A model generated the notes under the pieces. The model had not been told where the DNA came from. It saw nothing but the letters and a program-made list of their open reading frames with translations, and searched no databases. A stretch of DNA of 64,000 nt, from positions 248,001-312,000 of the forward strand of contig JAFIGX010000024.1 in the NCBI GenBank assembly GCA_017849455.1. Reading direction: 5' to 3'. Each line of letters begins with the position of its first letter. Within the stretch, counting starts at the first letter, position 1. This stretch comes from Pseudobacter sp. (GTDB lineage: Bacteria > Bacteroidota > Bacteroidia > Chitinophagales > Chitinophagaceae). Both the position numbers and the translations under genes were made by a program. Below, in pieces: positions 35,278 to 44,920 of this stretch.

Positions 35278-35760
35278 ATGGATTACAAAGTCCCGGCCAA
35301 CACCCGCATCGGTCATGTCCATCTGAAAGTATCGGACATCGATAAATCCCTGGCCTTTTACCAGGGATTGCTGGGCTTCGAGATCATGCAGCGATATGGA
35401 TCACAGGCAGTATTCATTTCTGCCGGAGGATATCATCATCATATCGGTCTCAACACCTGGTATAGCCGTAATGCGCCTCCTGCGCCGCAACATTCGGCCG
35501 GACTATTTCACACAGCTATATTATATCCTACCCGCCGCGACCTGGCCATCGTGCTGAAAAGGCTGATCGATGCCAAATACCCGCTCACAGGCGCTTCCGA
35601 TCATGGCGTGTCCGAAGCAATTTATCTTGACGATCCTGATAGCAACGGTGTTGAATTGTACTGGGATAAACCCCGCAACCTGTGGCCCTTCGATGCCAAT
35701 GGCCAGCTCCAGATGGTTACGGAGCCCCTCGACCTCAAAGGTCTCCTCTCCGAAATATGA
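35278..35760 (+). CDS. VOC superfamily (glyoxalase/dioxygenase-like) protein
   Basis: The 160-residue product shows two VOC modules: IGHVHLKVSDIDKSLAFYQGLLGFE with a metal-ligand-like His, then FHTAILYPTRRDLAIVLKRL, DHGVSEAIYLDDPDSNGVELYWDKP with the Glu ligand near the end. These residues suggest a divalent-metal enzyme of the catechol-dioxygenase-like or glyoxalase-like type. HHHIGLNTWYSRNAPP resembles catechol-2,3-dioxygenase-like paralogues. The substrate is unknown. It follows sdhB by 59 bp and might be read through from the operon. Confidence 0.85.
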   Translation: MDYKVPANTRIGHVHLKVSDIDKSLAFYQGLLGFEIMQRYGSQAVFISAGGYHHHIGLNTWYSRNAPPAPQHSAGLFHTAILYPTRRDLAIVLKRLIDAKYPLTGASDHGVSEAIYLDDPDSNGVELYWDKPRNLWPFDANGQLQMVTEPLDLKGLLSEI

Positions 35761-35897
35761 GTTCGGCTCACATTTCTTCGTACTTTCTTATCCCTCTTAG
35801 CACAATACCCAGTCGCCACCAATTTACTTTCCCTTACACAAACGGTTAGCAATTTGGAAGCGGAATCAGTATTTTCAATGCCTCTTAAACACTGTAT

Positions 35898-38045
35898 ATG
35901 AAAAATAACGGGTTATTATTTTTTGTACTATTGCTGGTAGCAGGCTGTAACCAAAAGCCCGATACCATGAATAAAGCATATCAATGGCCTTCAGGGATCA
36001 CTCCTCCCACAGTTGAGAAGAATAATAAAGAATTTGTATTGCATGGCGATAAAAGGATTGACCATTACTATTGGCTCAATGAAAGGGATAATCCTAAAGT
36101 ACTCGACTACCTCAGGGCAGAAAATGCCTATCTCGATACCATGATGGCAGCTACCAAACCCCTTCAGGAAAAGCTTTTCCAGGAATTGAAAGGCAGGATC
36201 AAGGAAAAAGATGAATCCCTGCCTTACAAGGACAATGGCTACTGGTACTATTCCAGGTTCGAAGAAGGAAAACAATACCCTGTCTTCTGCCGGAAAAAAG
36301 AAACCCTCGAAGCGCCGGAAGAAATAATGTTCGACCAGAACAAAATGGCGGAAGGACATAAGTTTTACCATATCGGCACCCGCCGTGTCAGCGACAATAA
36401 TGAACTGGTAGCATTTACCACTGATTCCGTGAGCCGCAGATTGTATCACCTGCAGGTGAAGAACCTGAAGACCGGCGAGACCTATCCCGACGAGATACTC
36501 AACGTAGACGGTGGTTCCGTTGAATGGGCTTCCGATAATAAAACCTTTTTCTATGTGAAAAAAGATGTGACCACCCTGTTGCCATACCAGGTTTGGCGGC
36601 ACGTGCTTGGCAGCGATCCTAAATCGGATGTGCTCGTGTATGAGGAAAAGGACAATCGTTTCTATATCGATGTAGACCGCAGCAAATCGAAAAAATATAT
36701 CCTGATCGAATCGAACATGAATGAAGTGTCTACGGAGATCCAATTGCTGGAGGCTTCCAATCCGACCGGGAAATTCAGGGTATTTCAACCACGGCAGCAA
36801 AACTTCCAGTACTTCATCGAGCATTTCAATGATAAATTCTATGTACATACCGATTGGAATGCCCCGAATTTCAGAATGATGGAAACCCCCGAAAACAAAA
36901 CTGGCAGGGAGAACTGGAAAGAAGTGATCCCTTACAGAAAGGACGTGTATATATCGGGCTTTACCGTTTTCAAAAATCACCTGGTATTGTCTGAAGTGAA
37001 AGATGCGCTCAGGCAATTGCGGATCATCAACCAAACTACGAAACAGGATGAATACCTGCATTTCGACGAACCTGTATTCACGGTTTCGGAAGGAATGAAC
37101 CCCGATTTCAATACCAATATCCTCCGCTTCGTATATAACTCCCTCACCACTCCCAGTACCATCTACGACTATAACATGGACACGAAGCAGAAGGAATTGA
37201 AAAAGCAGACGGAGGTATTGGGCGGATTCAATAAAGACGATTATGCTTCTGAAAGATTATGGGCCACAGCCCGTGATGGTGTAAAAGTGCCCATTTCTCT
37301 CGTATATAAAAAAGGAGTGAAGAAAGATGGAAGCAATCCACTGCTCCTTTATGCCTATGGATCTTATGGCAACAGTAGTTGGCCAGGCTTCAACAGCAAT
37401 ATCCTTAGCCTGCTGAACAGGGGATTCATCTTTGCCATTGCCCATGTGCGGGGTGGGCAGGAGATGGGCCGGCAATGGTACGATGAAGGTCATCTGCTCA
37501 AAAAAATGAACACCTTCACCGATTTCATCGATTGCGGAAAATTCCTGGTCAGTGAGAACTTTACCACAAAAGACCATCTCTATGCCAATGGCGGCAGCGC
37601 AGGCGGCTTGCTGATGGGTGGCATCACCAATATGAGCCCCGAACTCTGGAAAGGGGTGATCGCCGAAGTACCATTCGTGGATGTGCTGACGACCATGTCC
37701 GATGCCAGTATCCCACTTACCACCGGCGAATATGAAGAATGGGGCAATCCGGCAGATAGCGTTGAATATTTTTATATGAAATCCTATTCCCCGTATGATA
37801 ACGTGGAGAAGAAGAGCTATCCTAACCTGCTCGTAACAACCGGTTTGCACGATTCCCAGGTGCAATATTTCGAGCCGGCCAAATGGGTGGCCAAAATGCG
37901 GGAGATGAAGACAGATAAAAACATTATTTTATTCAAGATCAATATGGATGCCGGTCATGGCGGAGCTTCAGGGCGGTTCGATTACCTGAAGGATGAGGCG
38001 CTACAATATGCGTTCCTGCTGGCATTGGAAGGAAAGGTTGAATAA
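35898..38045 (+). CDS. Oligopeptidase B-like S9 family peptidase, lipoprotein
   Basis: The 715-residue product has a lipoprotein signal (LLLVAGC, Cys near residue 17), then an S9A beta-propeller domain (DKRIDHYYWLNERDNPKVLDYL, YWYYSRFEEGKQYPVFCRK) and a C-terminal alpha/beta-hydrolase domain. The catalytic triad reads Ser567 (NGGSAGG), Asp652 (GLHDSQV) and His687 (DAGHGG). The sequence is closest to oligopeptidase B, which cleaves after basic residues in short peptides; lipidation places it in the periplasm or on the outer membrane. It ends in KVE and stop, overlapping the first bases of a long inverted repeat. Confidence 0.92.
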   Translation: MKNNGLLFFVLLLVAGCNQKPDTMNKAYQWPSGITPPTVEKNNKEFVLHGDKRIDHYYWLNERDNPKVLDYLRAENAYLDTMMAATKPLQEKLFQELKGRIKEKDESLPYKDNGYWYYSRFEEGKQYPVFCRKKETLEAPEEIMFDQNKMAEGHKFYHIGTRRVSDNNELVAFTTDSVSRRLYHLQVKNLKTGETYPDEILNVDGGSVEWASDNKTFFYVKKDVTTLLPYQVWRHVLGSDPKSDVLVYEEKDNRFYIDVDRSKSKKYILIESNMNEVSTEIQLLEASNPTGKFRVFQPRQQNFQYFIEHFNDKFYVHTDWNAPNFRMMETPENKTGRENWKEVIPYRKDVYISGFTVFKNHLVLSEVKDALRQLRIINQTTKQDEYLHFDEPVFTVSEGMNPDFNTNILRFVYNSLTTPSTIYDYNMDTKQKELKKQTEVLGGFNKDDYASERLWATARDGVKVPISLVYKKGVKKDGSNPLLLYAYGSYGNSSWPGFNSNILSLLNRGFIFAIAHVRGGQEMGRQWYDEGHLLKKMNTFTDFIDCGKFLVSENFTTKDHLYANGGSAGGLLMGGITNMSPELWKGVIAEVPFVDVLTTMSDASIPLTTGEYEEWGNPADSVEYFYMKSYSPYDNVEKKSYPNLLVTTGLHDSQVQYFEPAKWVAKMREMKTDKNIILFKINMDAGHGGASGRFDYLKDEALQYAFLLALEGKVE

Positions 38046-38164
38046 GGTTGAAAAGTTAATAAGTTGACAGGTTAATAAGTTGACAGGTTAACAAGGCTTA
38101 TTCGGGTACTTCCCCTGTTAACCTTTCAACTTATTAACCTGTTAACTTTTCAACCTGTCAACTT
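38041..38164. repeat. Long inverted repeat D
   Basis: The inner arms 38067-38093 and 38116-38142 pair over 27 bp with one mismatch and a 22-nt loop. Further GGTTGAAAAGTTA words on both sides (from 38045 and up to 38164) pair with a 6-nt offset, and GTTGACAGGTTAA occurs twice in direct orientation. It begins at the peptidase stop codon and probably serves as its terminator. It shares words with repeat A. Confidence 0.85.
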
Positions 38165-38176
38165 CCCATAAAGTCG

Positions 38177-38184
38177 TACATTTG
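38177..38184 (+). promoter_or_regulatory. Promoter -7 box (TACATTTG) for the ABC-F gene
   Basis: It is an exact TAnnTTTG match ending 25 bp before the ATG at 38210, immediately after inverted repeat D, which would insulate it from the gene before. Confidence 0.45.
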
Positions 38185-38209
38185 CGCCTTCAAAATTTAG
38201 CAAGTATCT

Positions 38210-39826
38210 ATGATCACAGTGAACAATGTGACGCTTTCGTTTGGCAAACGTGTGCTGTTCGATGAAGTGAACCTGAGTTTCAGCAAAGGGAATTGTTATG
38301 GTGTTATCGGCGCCAATGGGGCCGGTAAGTCCACTTTCCTGAAAATACTATCGGGAGAGATCGAACCCAATAAGGGGTCGGTGGACATTACTCCGGGGGA
38401 ACGCATGGCCGTGCTGAAGCAAAACCATTTCGAATTCGATGAATGCACTGTGCTCAATACAGTGCTGATGGGGCATAAAAAATTATGGCAGGTCATGCAG
38501 GAGCGTGATGCTATCTATGCCAAACCCGATTTCAGTGAAGCCGACGGTATCCGTGCCGGCGAACTGGAAGGGGAATTTGGCGAGATGGGCGGTTATACTG
38601 CCGACAGCGATGCGGCCAGTCTCCTCAGTGAACTGGGCGTTCCTGAAGATATCCACCAGTCGCTCATGAAAGATATCAGCGGTGCGCTCAAAGTGCGGGT
38701 GCTGCTGGCACAGGCACTCTTCGGAAATCCCGATGCCCTGATCCTCGACGAGCCTACCAACAACCTCGATGTGGTCACCATCTCCTGGCTGGAAAACTTC
38801 CTGGCCGGGTATGAGAATATCGTGATCGTCGTATCCCACGACCGTCACTTCCTCGATGCCGTCTGTACGCATGTAGCCGATGTGGACCGCCAGAAGATCA
38901 AGATATATACCGGCAACTATACGTTCTGGTATGAAAGCAGCCAGTTGGCGGCCCGCCAGATGAGCGATAAGAACAAGAAGACGGAAGAGAAGCGGAAAGA
39001 CCTGATGGACTTCATCGCCCGCTTCAGCGCCAATGCTTCCAAATCACGCCAGGCGACGGCCCGGAAAAAAGCATTGGAGAAACTGGTGATAGAAGAGATT
39101 ACCCCATCCAATAGGAAATACCCCGGCATCATCTTCAAACAACTCAGGGAAGTAGGCAACCAAATCCTCAACATTGAGAAATTGTCGAAGTCGATCGATG
39201 GAAGGACACTATTCAGCAATGTGAACTTCACCGTCAATAAAGGCGATAAGATCGCCGTGGTGGCCGACGATCATGTAGCAGTCACTTCTTTTTTCGAGAT
39301 CATCAATGGCGAAATGAAGGCCGATAGCGGTAAGTATGAATGGGGTACCACGGTTTCCAAGGCATACCTGCCGAACGACAATACCCAGTTCTTCACCCAG
39401 GACCTGAACCTGATGGACTGGCTCCGTCAATACGTGCCTGCCCATGTTACGGATGTGGATGAGCCTTTTCTTCGCGGTTTCCTCGGTAAGATGCTCTTCA
39501 GTGGTGATGAGATCATGAAAAAAACTTCCGTGCTCAGCGGTGGTGAGAAAGTACGTTGTATGATCAGCCGCATGATGCTGCAAGACCCCAACGTGGTGAT
39601 CCTCGATGAGCCTACCAACCACCTCGATCTCGAATCGATCCAGTCGTTCAATGAAAGCATGGAAAATTTCAAAGGGATCGTAATGCTCACTTCGCATGAC
39701 CATACTTTCCTTCAAACAGTGGCCAATCGTATCATCGAACTTACGCCCAATGGTGTGTCCGATAAACTGATGACATTCGATGAATACCTGGAAGATAAAA
39801 AAGCAAAGAAATTGCAATTGGCTTAG
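38210..39826 (+). CDS. ABC-F family ATPase (YbiT-like)
   Basis: The 538-residue product has two ABC domains on one chain and no membrane segment. The first has Walker A GANGAGKS, signature LFSxx-like KDISGALKVRVLLAQ and Walker B DALILDEPTNNLD. The linker (about residues 240-300) is charged. The second domain lacks a canonical Walker A (VADDHVAVTSF in place of GxxGxGKS) but has LSGGEKVRCMISRMML and VVILDEPTNHLD. ABC-F proteins bind the ribosomal E site and regulate translation or protect from antibiotics; YbiT/EttA/Uup are the nearest types. Sequence like DLMDFIARFSANASKSRQATARKK is the family's interdomain P-site tip motif. The degenerate second Walker A is seen in YbiT-type members. Confidence 0.9.
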   Translation: MITVNNVTLSFGKRVLFDEVNLSFSKGNCYGVIGANGAGKSTFLKILSGEIEPNKGSVDITPGERMAVLKQNHFEFDECTVLNTVLMGHKKLWQVMQERDAIYAKPDFSEADGIRAGELEGEFGEMGGYTADSDAASLLSELGVPEDIHQSLMKDISGALKVRVLLAQALFGNPDALILDEPTNNLDVVTISWLENFLAGYENIVIVVSHDRHFLDAVCTHVADVDRQKIKIYTGNYTFWYESSQLAARQMSDKNKKTEEKRKDLMDFIARFSANASKSRQATARKKALEKLVIEEITPSNRKYPGIIFKQLREVGNQILNIEKLSKSIDGRTLFSNVNFTVNKGDKIAVVADDHVAVTSFFEIINGEMKADSGKYEWGTTVSKAYLPNDNTQFFTQDLNLMDWLRQYVPAHVTDVDEPFLRGFLGKMLFSGDEIMKKTSVLSGGEKVRCMISRMMLQDPNVVILDEPTNHLDLESIQSFNESMENFKGIVMLTSHDHTFLQTVANRIIELTPNGVSDKLMTFDEYLEDKKAKKLQLA

Positions 39827-39861
39827 TTTCCGCCAATCGCAACCCGCACAATAATGGACTG

Positions 39862-39889
39862 GCCCCGGTATATTCCCGGGGCTTTTATT
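39862..39889 (+). terminator. Intrinsic terminator of the ABC-F gene
   Basis: GCCCCGG (39862-39868) pairs with CCGGGGC (39876-39882), loop 7 nt, followed by TTTTATTT. Confidence 0.8.
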
Positions 39890-40108
39890 TAAATTTCTGC
39901 CATTGCCCATTTGCGGCCGAAAACCTCCTTGTAGGCTATATTCTCCCTGTGCTTCAAACAATAAATCCTAATTTTAAACGCTTTTAAGGATACTCGGCCA
40001 GATTTAGCCTAATAAAGTGAAAATCAGCAGAGTTGGTATAAATCTTTTCAATGTTTGTTGCCGGCTCCCGGCCATTGTCAAGATGCTTGATCATCCGAAA
40101 TACTAACG

Positions 40109-43100
40109 TTGTTGTTTGGGAGAATACTGATACTGTGTTTTTTCATAGCCGGAGCACATATAGAGGTCCTCGCACAGGTGCCGGGAACGGAAAAGCCTTT
40201 GTCCAACCTTCGTTCCAAAAAGATCTCCACCCGTACCCGTGTTGTGCAACTGGATTCCCTCAGTATCATTCCCAGAACGATCATCGTCCCCGCCATTCCC
40301 GATACTGCCTACGAGATCGATTATGTCAATGCTAGGCTTACCTGGAAGACGAAATTTATATTGGACAGCCTCTATATCCAGTACAGGGTATTTCCCACGA
40401 AACTGAATGCAGTCGTAAACAGGATGGTGTACGATAGTGTGATGGACCGCTTTATCGGCCAGCCTTATACACCCAATTATGCAGGTATAACGCCGGCCGA
40501 CAACTTTTTCAATTTCGGCAATATCACTTATAATGGCAGCTTCGGAAGGGCCATATCATTCGGTAATAGCCAGGATGCCGTGGTGACGTCCAACCTCAAT
40601 CTCCAGTTGAGCGGTTATCTCGCCGATAGTATCGAGATCGCTGCTGCCATCACCGACAACAATATTCCCATTCAGCCCGATGGCACTACCCAACAACTGA
40701 ATGAATTCGACCGGATCTTCCTCCAGTTCAAAAAACGTAACTGGGCTTTAAGTCTGGGTGATATCGACATCCGGCAATCGCAGAATTATTTCCTGAGCTT
40801 CTATAAACGTCTCCAGGGGATCGCCTTCGAGAACACGGCAGCGGTGAGTGCCACCATCTCCAATAAACTGATGGTAAGCGGGTCTATCGCCAAAGGTAAA
40901 TTCACCCGCAACCAGCTTGTTGCCCTGGAAGGCAACCAGGGACCCTACCGCCTGCAGGGGGCCAATAACGAATTTTTCTTCGTAGTGCTGGCCAATACGG
41001 AAAGGGTCTTTATCGATGGGGAATTGTTGCAGCGGGGGGAAGACCAGGATTACGTGATCAATTACAACACGGCGGAAATCACGTTCACACCTAAACGTAT
41101 GATCACGAAAGACAGGCGTATCCAGGTGGAGTTCGAATATGCCGACAGGAATTATCTCAACTCGAACATCTACCTGGCCGATGAAGTGAATTTCAACCAG
41201 AAGGTCAAGCTCCGCTTCGCGTTCTTCAACAACGCCGATGCCAAGAGCTCTCCCATCAATCAATCCCTCAACCCGGACCAGAAGAAATTCCTGGATAATA
41301 TCGGCGACAGCGTGAATAAGGCTTTCTATCCCAATGCCACCATCGATACCTTCTCTACCGGCAAGATCATGTATAAGAAAGTCGATACCGTGTATGATAG
41401 CGGGCTTTACCGTGATTCCATTTATATCTATTCCACTAACCGCGACAGTGCCCGTTACACCTTGTCATTTATCGATGTAGGGGCCGGCAATGGTAACTAT
41501 GTACCCGACCTCAATGGAGCCAATGGAAAAGTGTATCGCTGGGTACAGCCGGTGAATGGGGTGAAGCAGGGACAGTTCGAGGCCGCCGTATTCCTGGTAA
41601 CGCCCAAGAAACAACAGGTGATGAGCCTGGGGGTGGAATATAATGTCACGAAGAATACCGTCGTCAATACGGAACTGGCGATGAGCAATTATGATGTGAA
41701 TACATTCTCCACAAAAGATAAAGGCAACGATAAAGGATATGCCGGGAAATTTCAGCTGAAGAATACGCTGCCACTGTCGGGCAGCAAAGGTCTGTCGCTC
41801 ACATCCGACCTGGGCTATGAATATGTGGAAGCCAAATTCAAACCGCTGGAAAGGTTGCGGAATGTGGAGTTTACCCGCGATTGGGGCCTGCCGATCCAGG
41901 TGGCCCCGGAAAATGAATCGATCATCAATGCTGGCCTGCAACTGGCCGACCGCAAATTGAATTCACTCCGCTACCAGTTCACTTCGTACGATCGGGGCAA
42001 TGATTTCAAGGGGATACGGAACAGCCTCTATCACACCCAGGTACTGAAAGGCTGGCGGTTCAACAATGTGTTCATGATCTCCACCGTGAATGGGGCCAAT
42101 GACAAAGGATATTTCTTCCGGCCCACTATCGATATTTCGAGGACCTTTCCCAGGCTGCGGAACTATTCCATCGGCGTGAACTATTCCATCGAACATAATG
42201 AGATCAGGAACCGGCAGTCGGACACCGTCAACAGTCTCAGTTTCGCCTTCAGTAACTTCCAGGTCGCGCTAAAATCCGACCTGGCAAAGCCGAATCGGTG
42301 GGGACTGACCTATTTCACCCGCACCAATCAATACCCCTATGGAAAAGATCTTTCCAAATCGGACCGTAGCCATAACTTCAATCTATATACGGAATTGTTG
42401 AAAAACGAGCACCATCAATTCCGGTTCAATGCAACCTACAGAACGCTCTCCATCCTGAACAGCGCCGTTACCACGCAGAAAGCCGATAAGAGCCTGCTGG
42501 GAAGGGCAGAATACCAGGTCAACGAATGGAGAGGATTGGTAACGGGCAATATGTTGTACGAAGTGGGATCGGGGCAGGAGCAGAAAAGGGACTTTGCATT
42601 CCTGGAAGTGCCGGCCGGACAGGGGGAATACACCTGGATCGATTATAACCATGATGGCATTCAGCAATTGAACGAATTTGAAGTGGCCCGTTTCCAGGAC
42701 CAGGCTAAATATATCCGGATCTTCACGCCCACCAATGAATTCGTGAAGGCTAATTACAATACCTTCAATTATACTGTTGGGCTCAATCCGCGATCAGTGA
42801 TCGATCTGGTGCGGGCCAAAGGCTTTACAAAATTCCTGGCGAGGATCAACCTTCAATCCGCTTTACAGCTCAATAAAAAGGAGATCGCGAAAGGGGTGGT
42901 GCAGCTCAATCCCTTCAAAGCCCCACTGGCCGATACTTCGCTCATTACCCTGAGCTCCACATTTATCAATACTTTTTCATTCAACCGTTTCAGTACCCGC
43001 TGGGGGTTCGATCTCAACAATTCACGCAATAGCGGCAAATCGCTGCTCACGTATGGTTATGAGACCCGCAGCCTGAACGAATGGAGCCTCCGTGGCCGGG

Positions 43101-43615
43101 CCAATCTTTCGAGATTGGTCACCCTGGAAATTACCGGCAGAAAAGGCATCAACCAGCTCAGCAGCTCCAATACGAAATTCGATAACAGGAACTTCCGCAT
43201 CAACCAGCAATCGGTGGAACCGGCATTGAATTTTACGAAAGGGTCGAATTTCAGGCTTGTGGTGGGATACAGACTGAGTGATAAGAAGAATGAGCAGGGC
43301 GCTCAGGAAAAATCATTGTCGAACTCATTGAACACGGAGGTCAAATACAATATCCTGCAAAGCACATCGATCCAGGCCAAATTCACCTATAATAATATTA
43401 CGTTCACCTCCAATGAGCAAACGCCGAATACCAATTCGCCTTCGGCCTATATCATGCTCGACGGGTTATTGCCGGGGAAGAATTTTCTCTGGAACCTCGA
43501 TCTCACGAAACGGCTGTCGAACAACCTGGAATTGAATATCCAGTATGAAGGCCGCAAGCCCGGAACGGCCAGGGTAGTGCATGTGGGCAGGGCGGCGATC
43601 AGGGCATTACTGTAA
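40109..43615 (+). CDS. Large outer-membrane beta-barrel protein
   Basis: The product has about 1,168 residues. No ATG is in frame after the stop at 40088; TTG at 40109 or 40112 gives LLFGRILILCFFIAGAHIEVLAQ, a convincing signal peptide, so a non-ATG start is likely. The N-terminal half contains YNGSFGRAISFGNSQDAVV, DNNIPIQPDGTTQQLNEFDRIF, LEGNQGPYRL and the ERVFIDGELLQRGEDQDYVINYN...EITFTPKRMI segment, which resembles modules of SprA-like giant T9SS translocon proteins and of related outer-membrane proteins. The remainder is rich in alternating aromatic/polar strands and ends in a short terminal strand. An outer-membrane location is probable; the function is unknown. It is a single gene with a terminator. 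Confidence 0.75.
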   Translation: MLFGRILILCFFIAGAHIEVLAQVPGTEKPLSNLRSKKISTRTRVVQLDSLSIIPRTIIVPAIPDTAYEIDYVNARLTWKTKFILDSLYIQYRVFPTKLNAVVNRMVYDSVMDRFIGQPYTPNYAGITPADNFFNFGNITYNGSFGRAISFGNSQDAVVTSNLNLQLSGYLADSIEIAAAITDNNIPIQPDGTTQQLNEFDRIFLQFKKRNWALSLGDIDIRQSQNYFLSFYKRLQGIAFENTAAVSATISNKLMVSGSIAKGKFTRNQLVALEGNQGPYRLQGANNEFFFVVLANTERVFIDGELLQRGEDQDYVINYNTAEITFTPKRMITKDRRIQVEFEYADRNYLNSNIYLADEVNFNQKVKLRFAFFNNADAKSSPINQSLNPDQKKFLDNIGDSVNKAFYPNATIDTFSTGKIMYKKVDTVYDSGLYRDSIYIYSTNRDSARYTLSFIDVGAGNGNYVPDLNGANGKVYRWVQPVNGVKQGQFEAAVFLVTPKKQQVMSLGVEYNVTKNTVVNTELAMSNYDVNTFSTKDKGNDKGYAGKFQLKNTLPLSGSKGLSLTSDLGYEYVEAKFKPLERLRNVEFTRDWGLPIQVAPENESIINAGLQLADRKLNSLRYQFTSYDRGNDFKGIRNSLYHTQVLKGWRFNNVFMISTVNGANDKGYFFRPTIDISRTFPRLRNYSIGVNYSIEHNEIRNRQSDTVNSLSFAFSNFQVALKSDLAKPNRWGLTYFTRTNQYPYGKDLSKSDRSHNFNLYTELLKNEHHQFRFNATYRTLSILNSAVTTQKADKSLLGRAEYQVNEWRGLVTGNMLYEVGSGQEQKRDFAFLEVPAGQGEYTWIDYNHDGIQQLNEFEVARFQDQAKYIRIFTPTNEFVKANYNTFNYTVGLNPRSVIDLVRAKGFTKFLARINLQSALQLNKKEIAKGVVQLNPFKAPLADTSLITLSSTFINTFSFNRFSTRWGFDLNNSRNSGKSLLTYGYETRSLNEWSLRGRANLSRLVTLEITGRKGINQLSSSNTKFDNRNFRINQQSVEPALNFTKGSNFRLVVGYRLSDKKNEQGAQEKSLSNSLNTEVKYNILQSTSIQAKFTYNNITFTSNEQTPNTNSPSAYIMLDGLLPGKNFLWNLDLTKRLSNNLELNIQYEGRKPGTARVVHVGRAAIRALL

Positions 43616-43626
43616 CGATAAAAGCA

Positions 43627-43660
43627 AAAGAGCCCCGCAGGTTTGCGGGACTCTTTTTTT
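43627..43660. terminator. Bidirectional intrinsic terminator
   Basis: AAAGAG-C-CCCGCA pairs with TGCGGGA-CTCTTT around a GGTT loop and is followed by T7 on the + strand; the A-run before it gives a U-run on the minus strand. It separates convergent genes. Confidence 0.8.
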
Positions 43661-43713
43661 AACTACTATACTATATGATGCGGATATAAGATATATGTGA
43701 AACAGATTAGCTC

Positions 43714-44691
43714 TTAGCTGAACAGACCACCTTTCTTCAACTCACGTACACCTTCGCCGATCTTGAAACCATTGTGGTATACTTCGATCTTGTAGTTGCC
43801 TTTCTTGAAAGGACTGTTTTGTTTCCAGGGATATTCGATATGTGTCTTTTTACCGGTTTCGATGGTAACTGGCATTTTGAAAGTATAGAATTTGTCGCCT
43901 TCTTCACGGGTAGTGAAGCTACCGGAACCCAGTGCTTCAACAGTTACGGGTTTTCCATCCGGATCGGTAACAGAAACATATACATCGGTGCTACCTGCCT
44001 GGGCGATACGGTTGTCTACATCGAATGCGATCACCAGTTTGTCGACACGTTTGGCAGTGGTAGTTACTTTTTCACGGCCACCGCTTTTTTCGTTGATCGG
44101 TGTGATGGTGATATTGGAAGCATTCAGGGTAGAAGCGATATCGACTTTCTTTTCCAGGTCCTGCTTGGCCGTAGTAGTGGTTTGCAGGTCTGTGGTCAGT
44201 TTTTCTTTGTCGGCCGTCAGTTGGGTCTTCTCAGTGGTCAGTGTTTGATTTTCCTGAGTTAACCGGGCAACTTCCTGTTCGAGGTTGTTGATCTTGGTGT
44301 TCAGTTCTGCGATCTGTCCACGCAACTCTACTTTTTCTTTTTCACTGAGCTTGTCTTTTTTCAGCTTGGCGGCGATCTGTGTTTTCAGTTTGCCGATCTC
44401 CGAGTTGCGTTCGCTCAGTTTTCCTTCCAGTTCATTGTTATAACCCGTCAGGGAATCCAGGCGGATCACTGCAGCGTCGAAACTTTTTTGTAATTCGTTC
44501 TTGGAAGAATCAACAGCAACATATTGTGTTTGCAATTGGGTGATCTGTTGATCGGACTTGTTCTTGTCCCACAGGAAATATCCCCATGTACCGAGGATGC
44601 CAACGGCCAATAAACCGATGATCAGGTTTTTCGAATCTTTTTTAGGCGGTTGACTTTGTGGGCTAGCTGATGGATAATTGGTTGTACTCAT
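43714..44691 (-). CDS. Membrane-anchored coiled-coil protein
   Basis: The 325-residue product has a short cytoplasmic N-terminus rich in Ser, Pro and Gln, one transmembrane helix (NLIIGLLAVGILGTWGYFLW, about residues 22-41), then about 150 residues of heptad-like coiled coil (QTQYVAVDSSKNELQKSFD ... LTTEKTQLTADKEKLTTDLQ). The C-terminal domain (from about residue 190) is beta-rich: RVDKLVIAFDVDNRIAQAGS, DVYVSVTDPDGKPVTVE, GNYKIEVYHNGFKIGEG. The bulk should face the periplasm. Similar proteins are common in Chitinophagaceae but I know of no assigned function. It stands alone, divergent from holA. Confidence 0.75.
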   Translation of the reverse strand: MSTTNYPSASPQSQPPKKDSKNLIIGLLAVGILGTWGYFLWDKNKSDQQITQLQTQYVAVDSSKNELQKSFDAAVIRLDSLTGYNNELEGKLSERNSEIGKLKTQIAAKLKKDKLSEKEKVELRGQIAELNTKINNLEQEVARLTQENQTLTTEKTQLTADKEKLTTDLQTTTTAKQDLEKKVDIASTLNASNITITPINEKSGGREKVTTTAKRVDKLVIAFDVDNRIAQAGSTDVYVSVTDPDGKPVTVEALGSGSFTTREEGDKFYTFKMPVTIETGKKTHIEYPWKQNSPFKKGNYKIEVYHNGFKIGEGVRELKKGGLFS

Positions 44692-44920
44692 AAATGTGTA
44701 TGGTTTTCAAAAGTTTAAAATTTGGGTTTGTTGCCTGTGATCAGGTTTCGAACTAGGTTTAGTCCAAAACCATGCCAGAATTCCCTTTTTGGGCGCCGGA
44801 AGGCGGGGAAAGAAACGTCGAAATGCAGTACAGTATTGTGTTTCCGCTGTGCATAATTCCATATTGGGTACGGGGTATTTTACCGTAATATTGCTAAAAT
44901 TTTTCAAATTTTATAGTATA

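Noticed and set aside
35991..37061. 356-codon open frame antisense to the S9 peptidase
   Set aside because: Same mirror effect; the sense frame has full catalytic motifs and family match.
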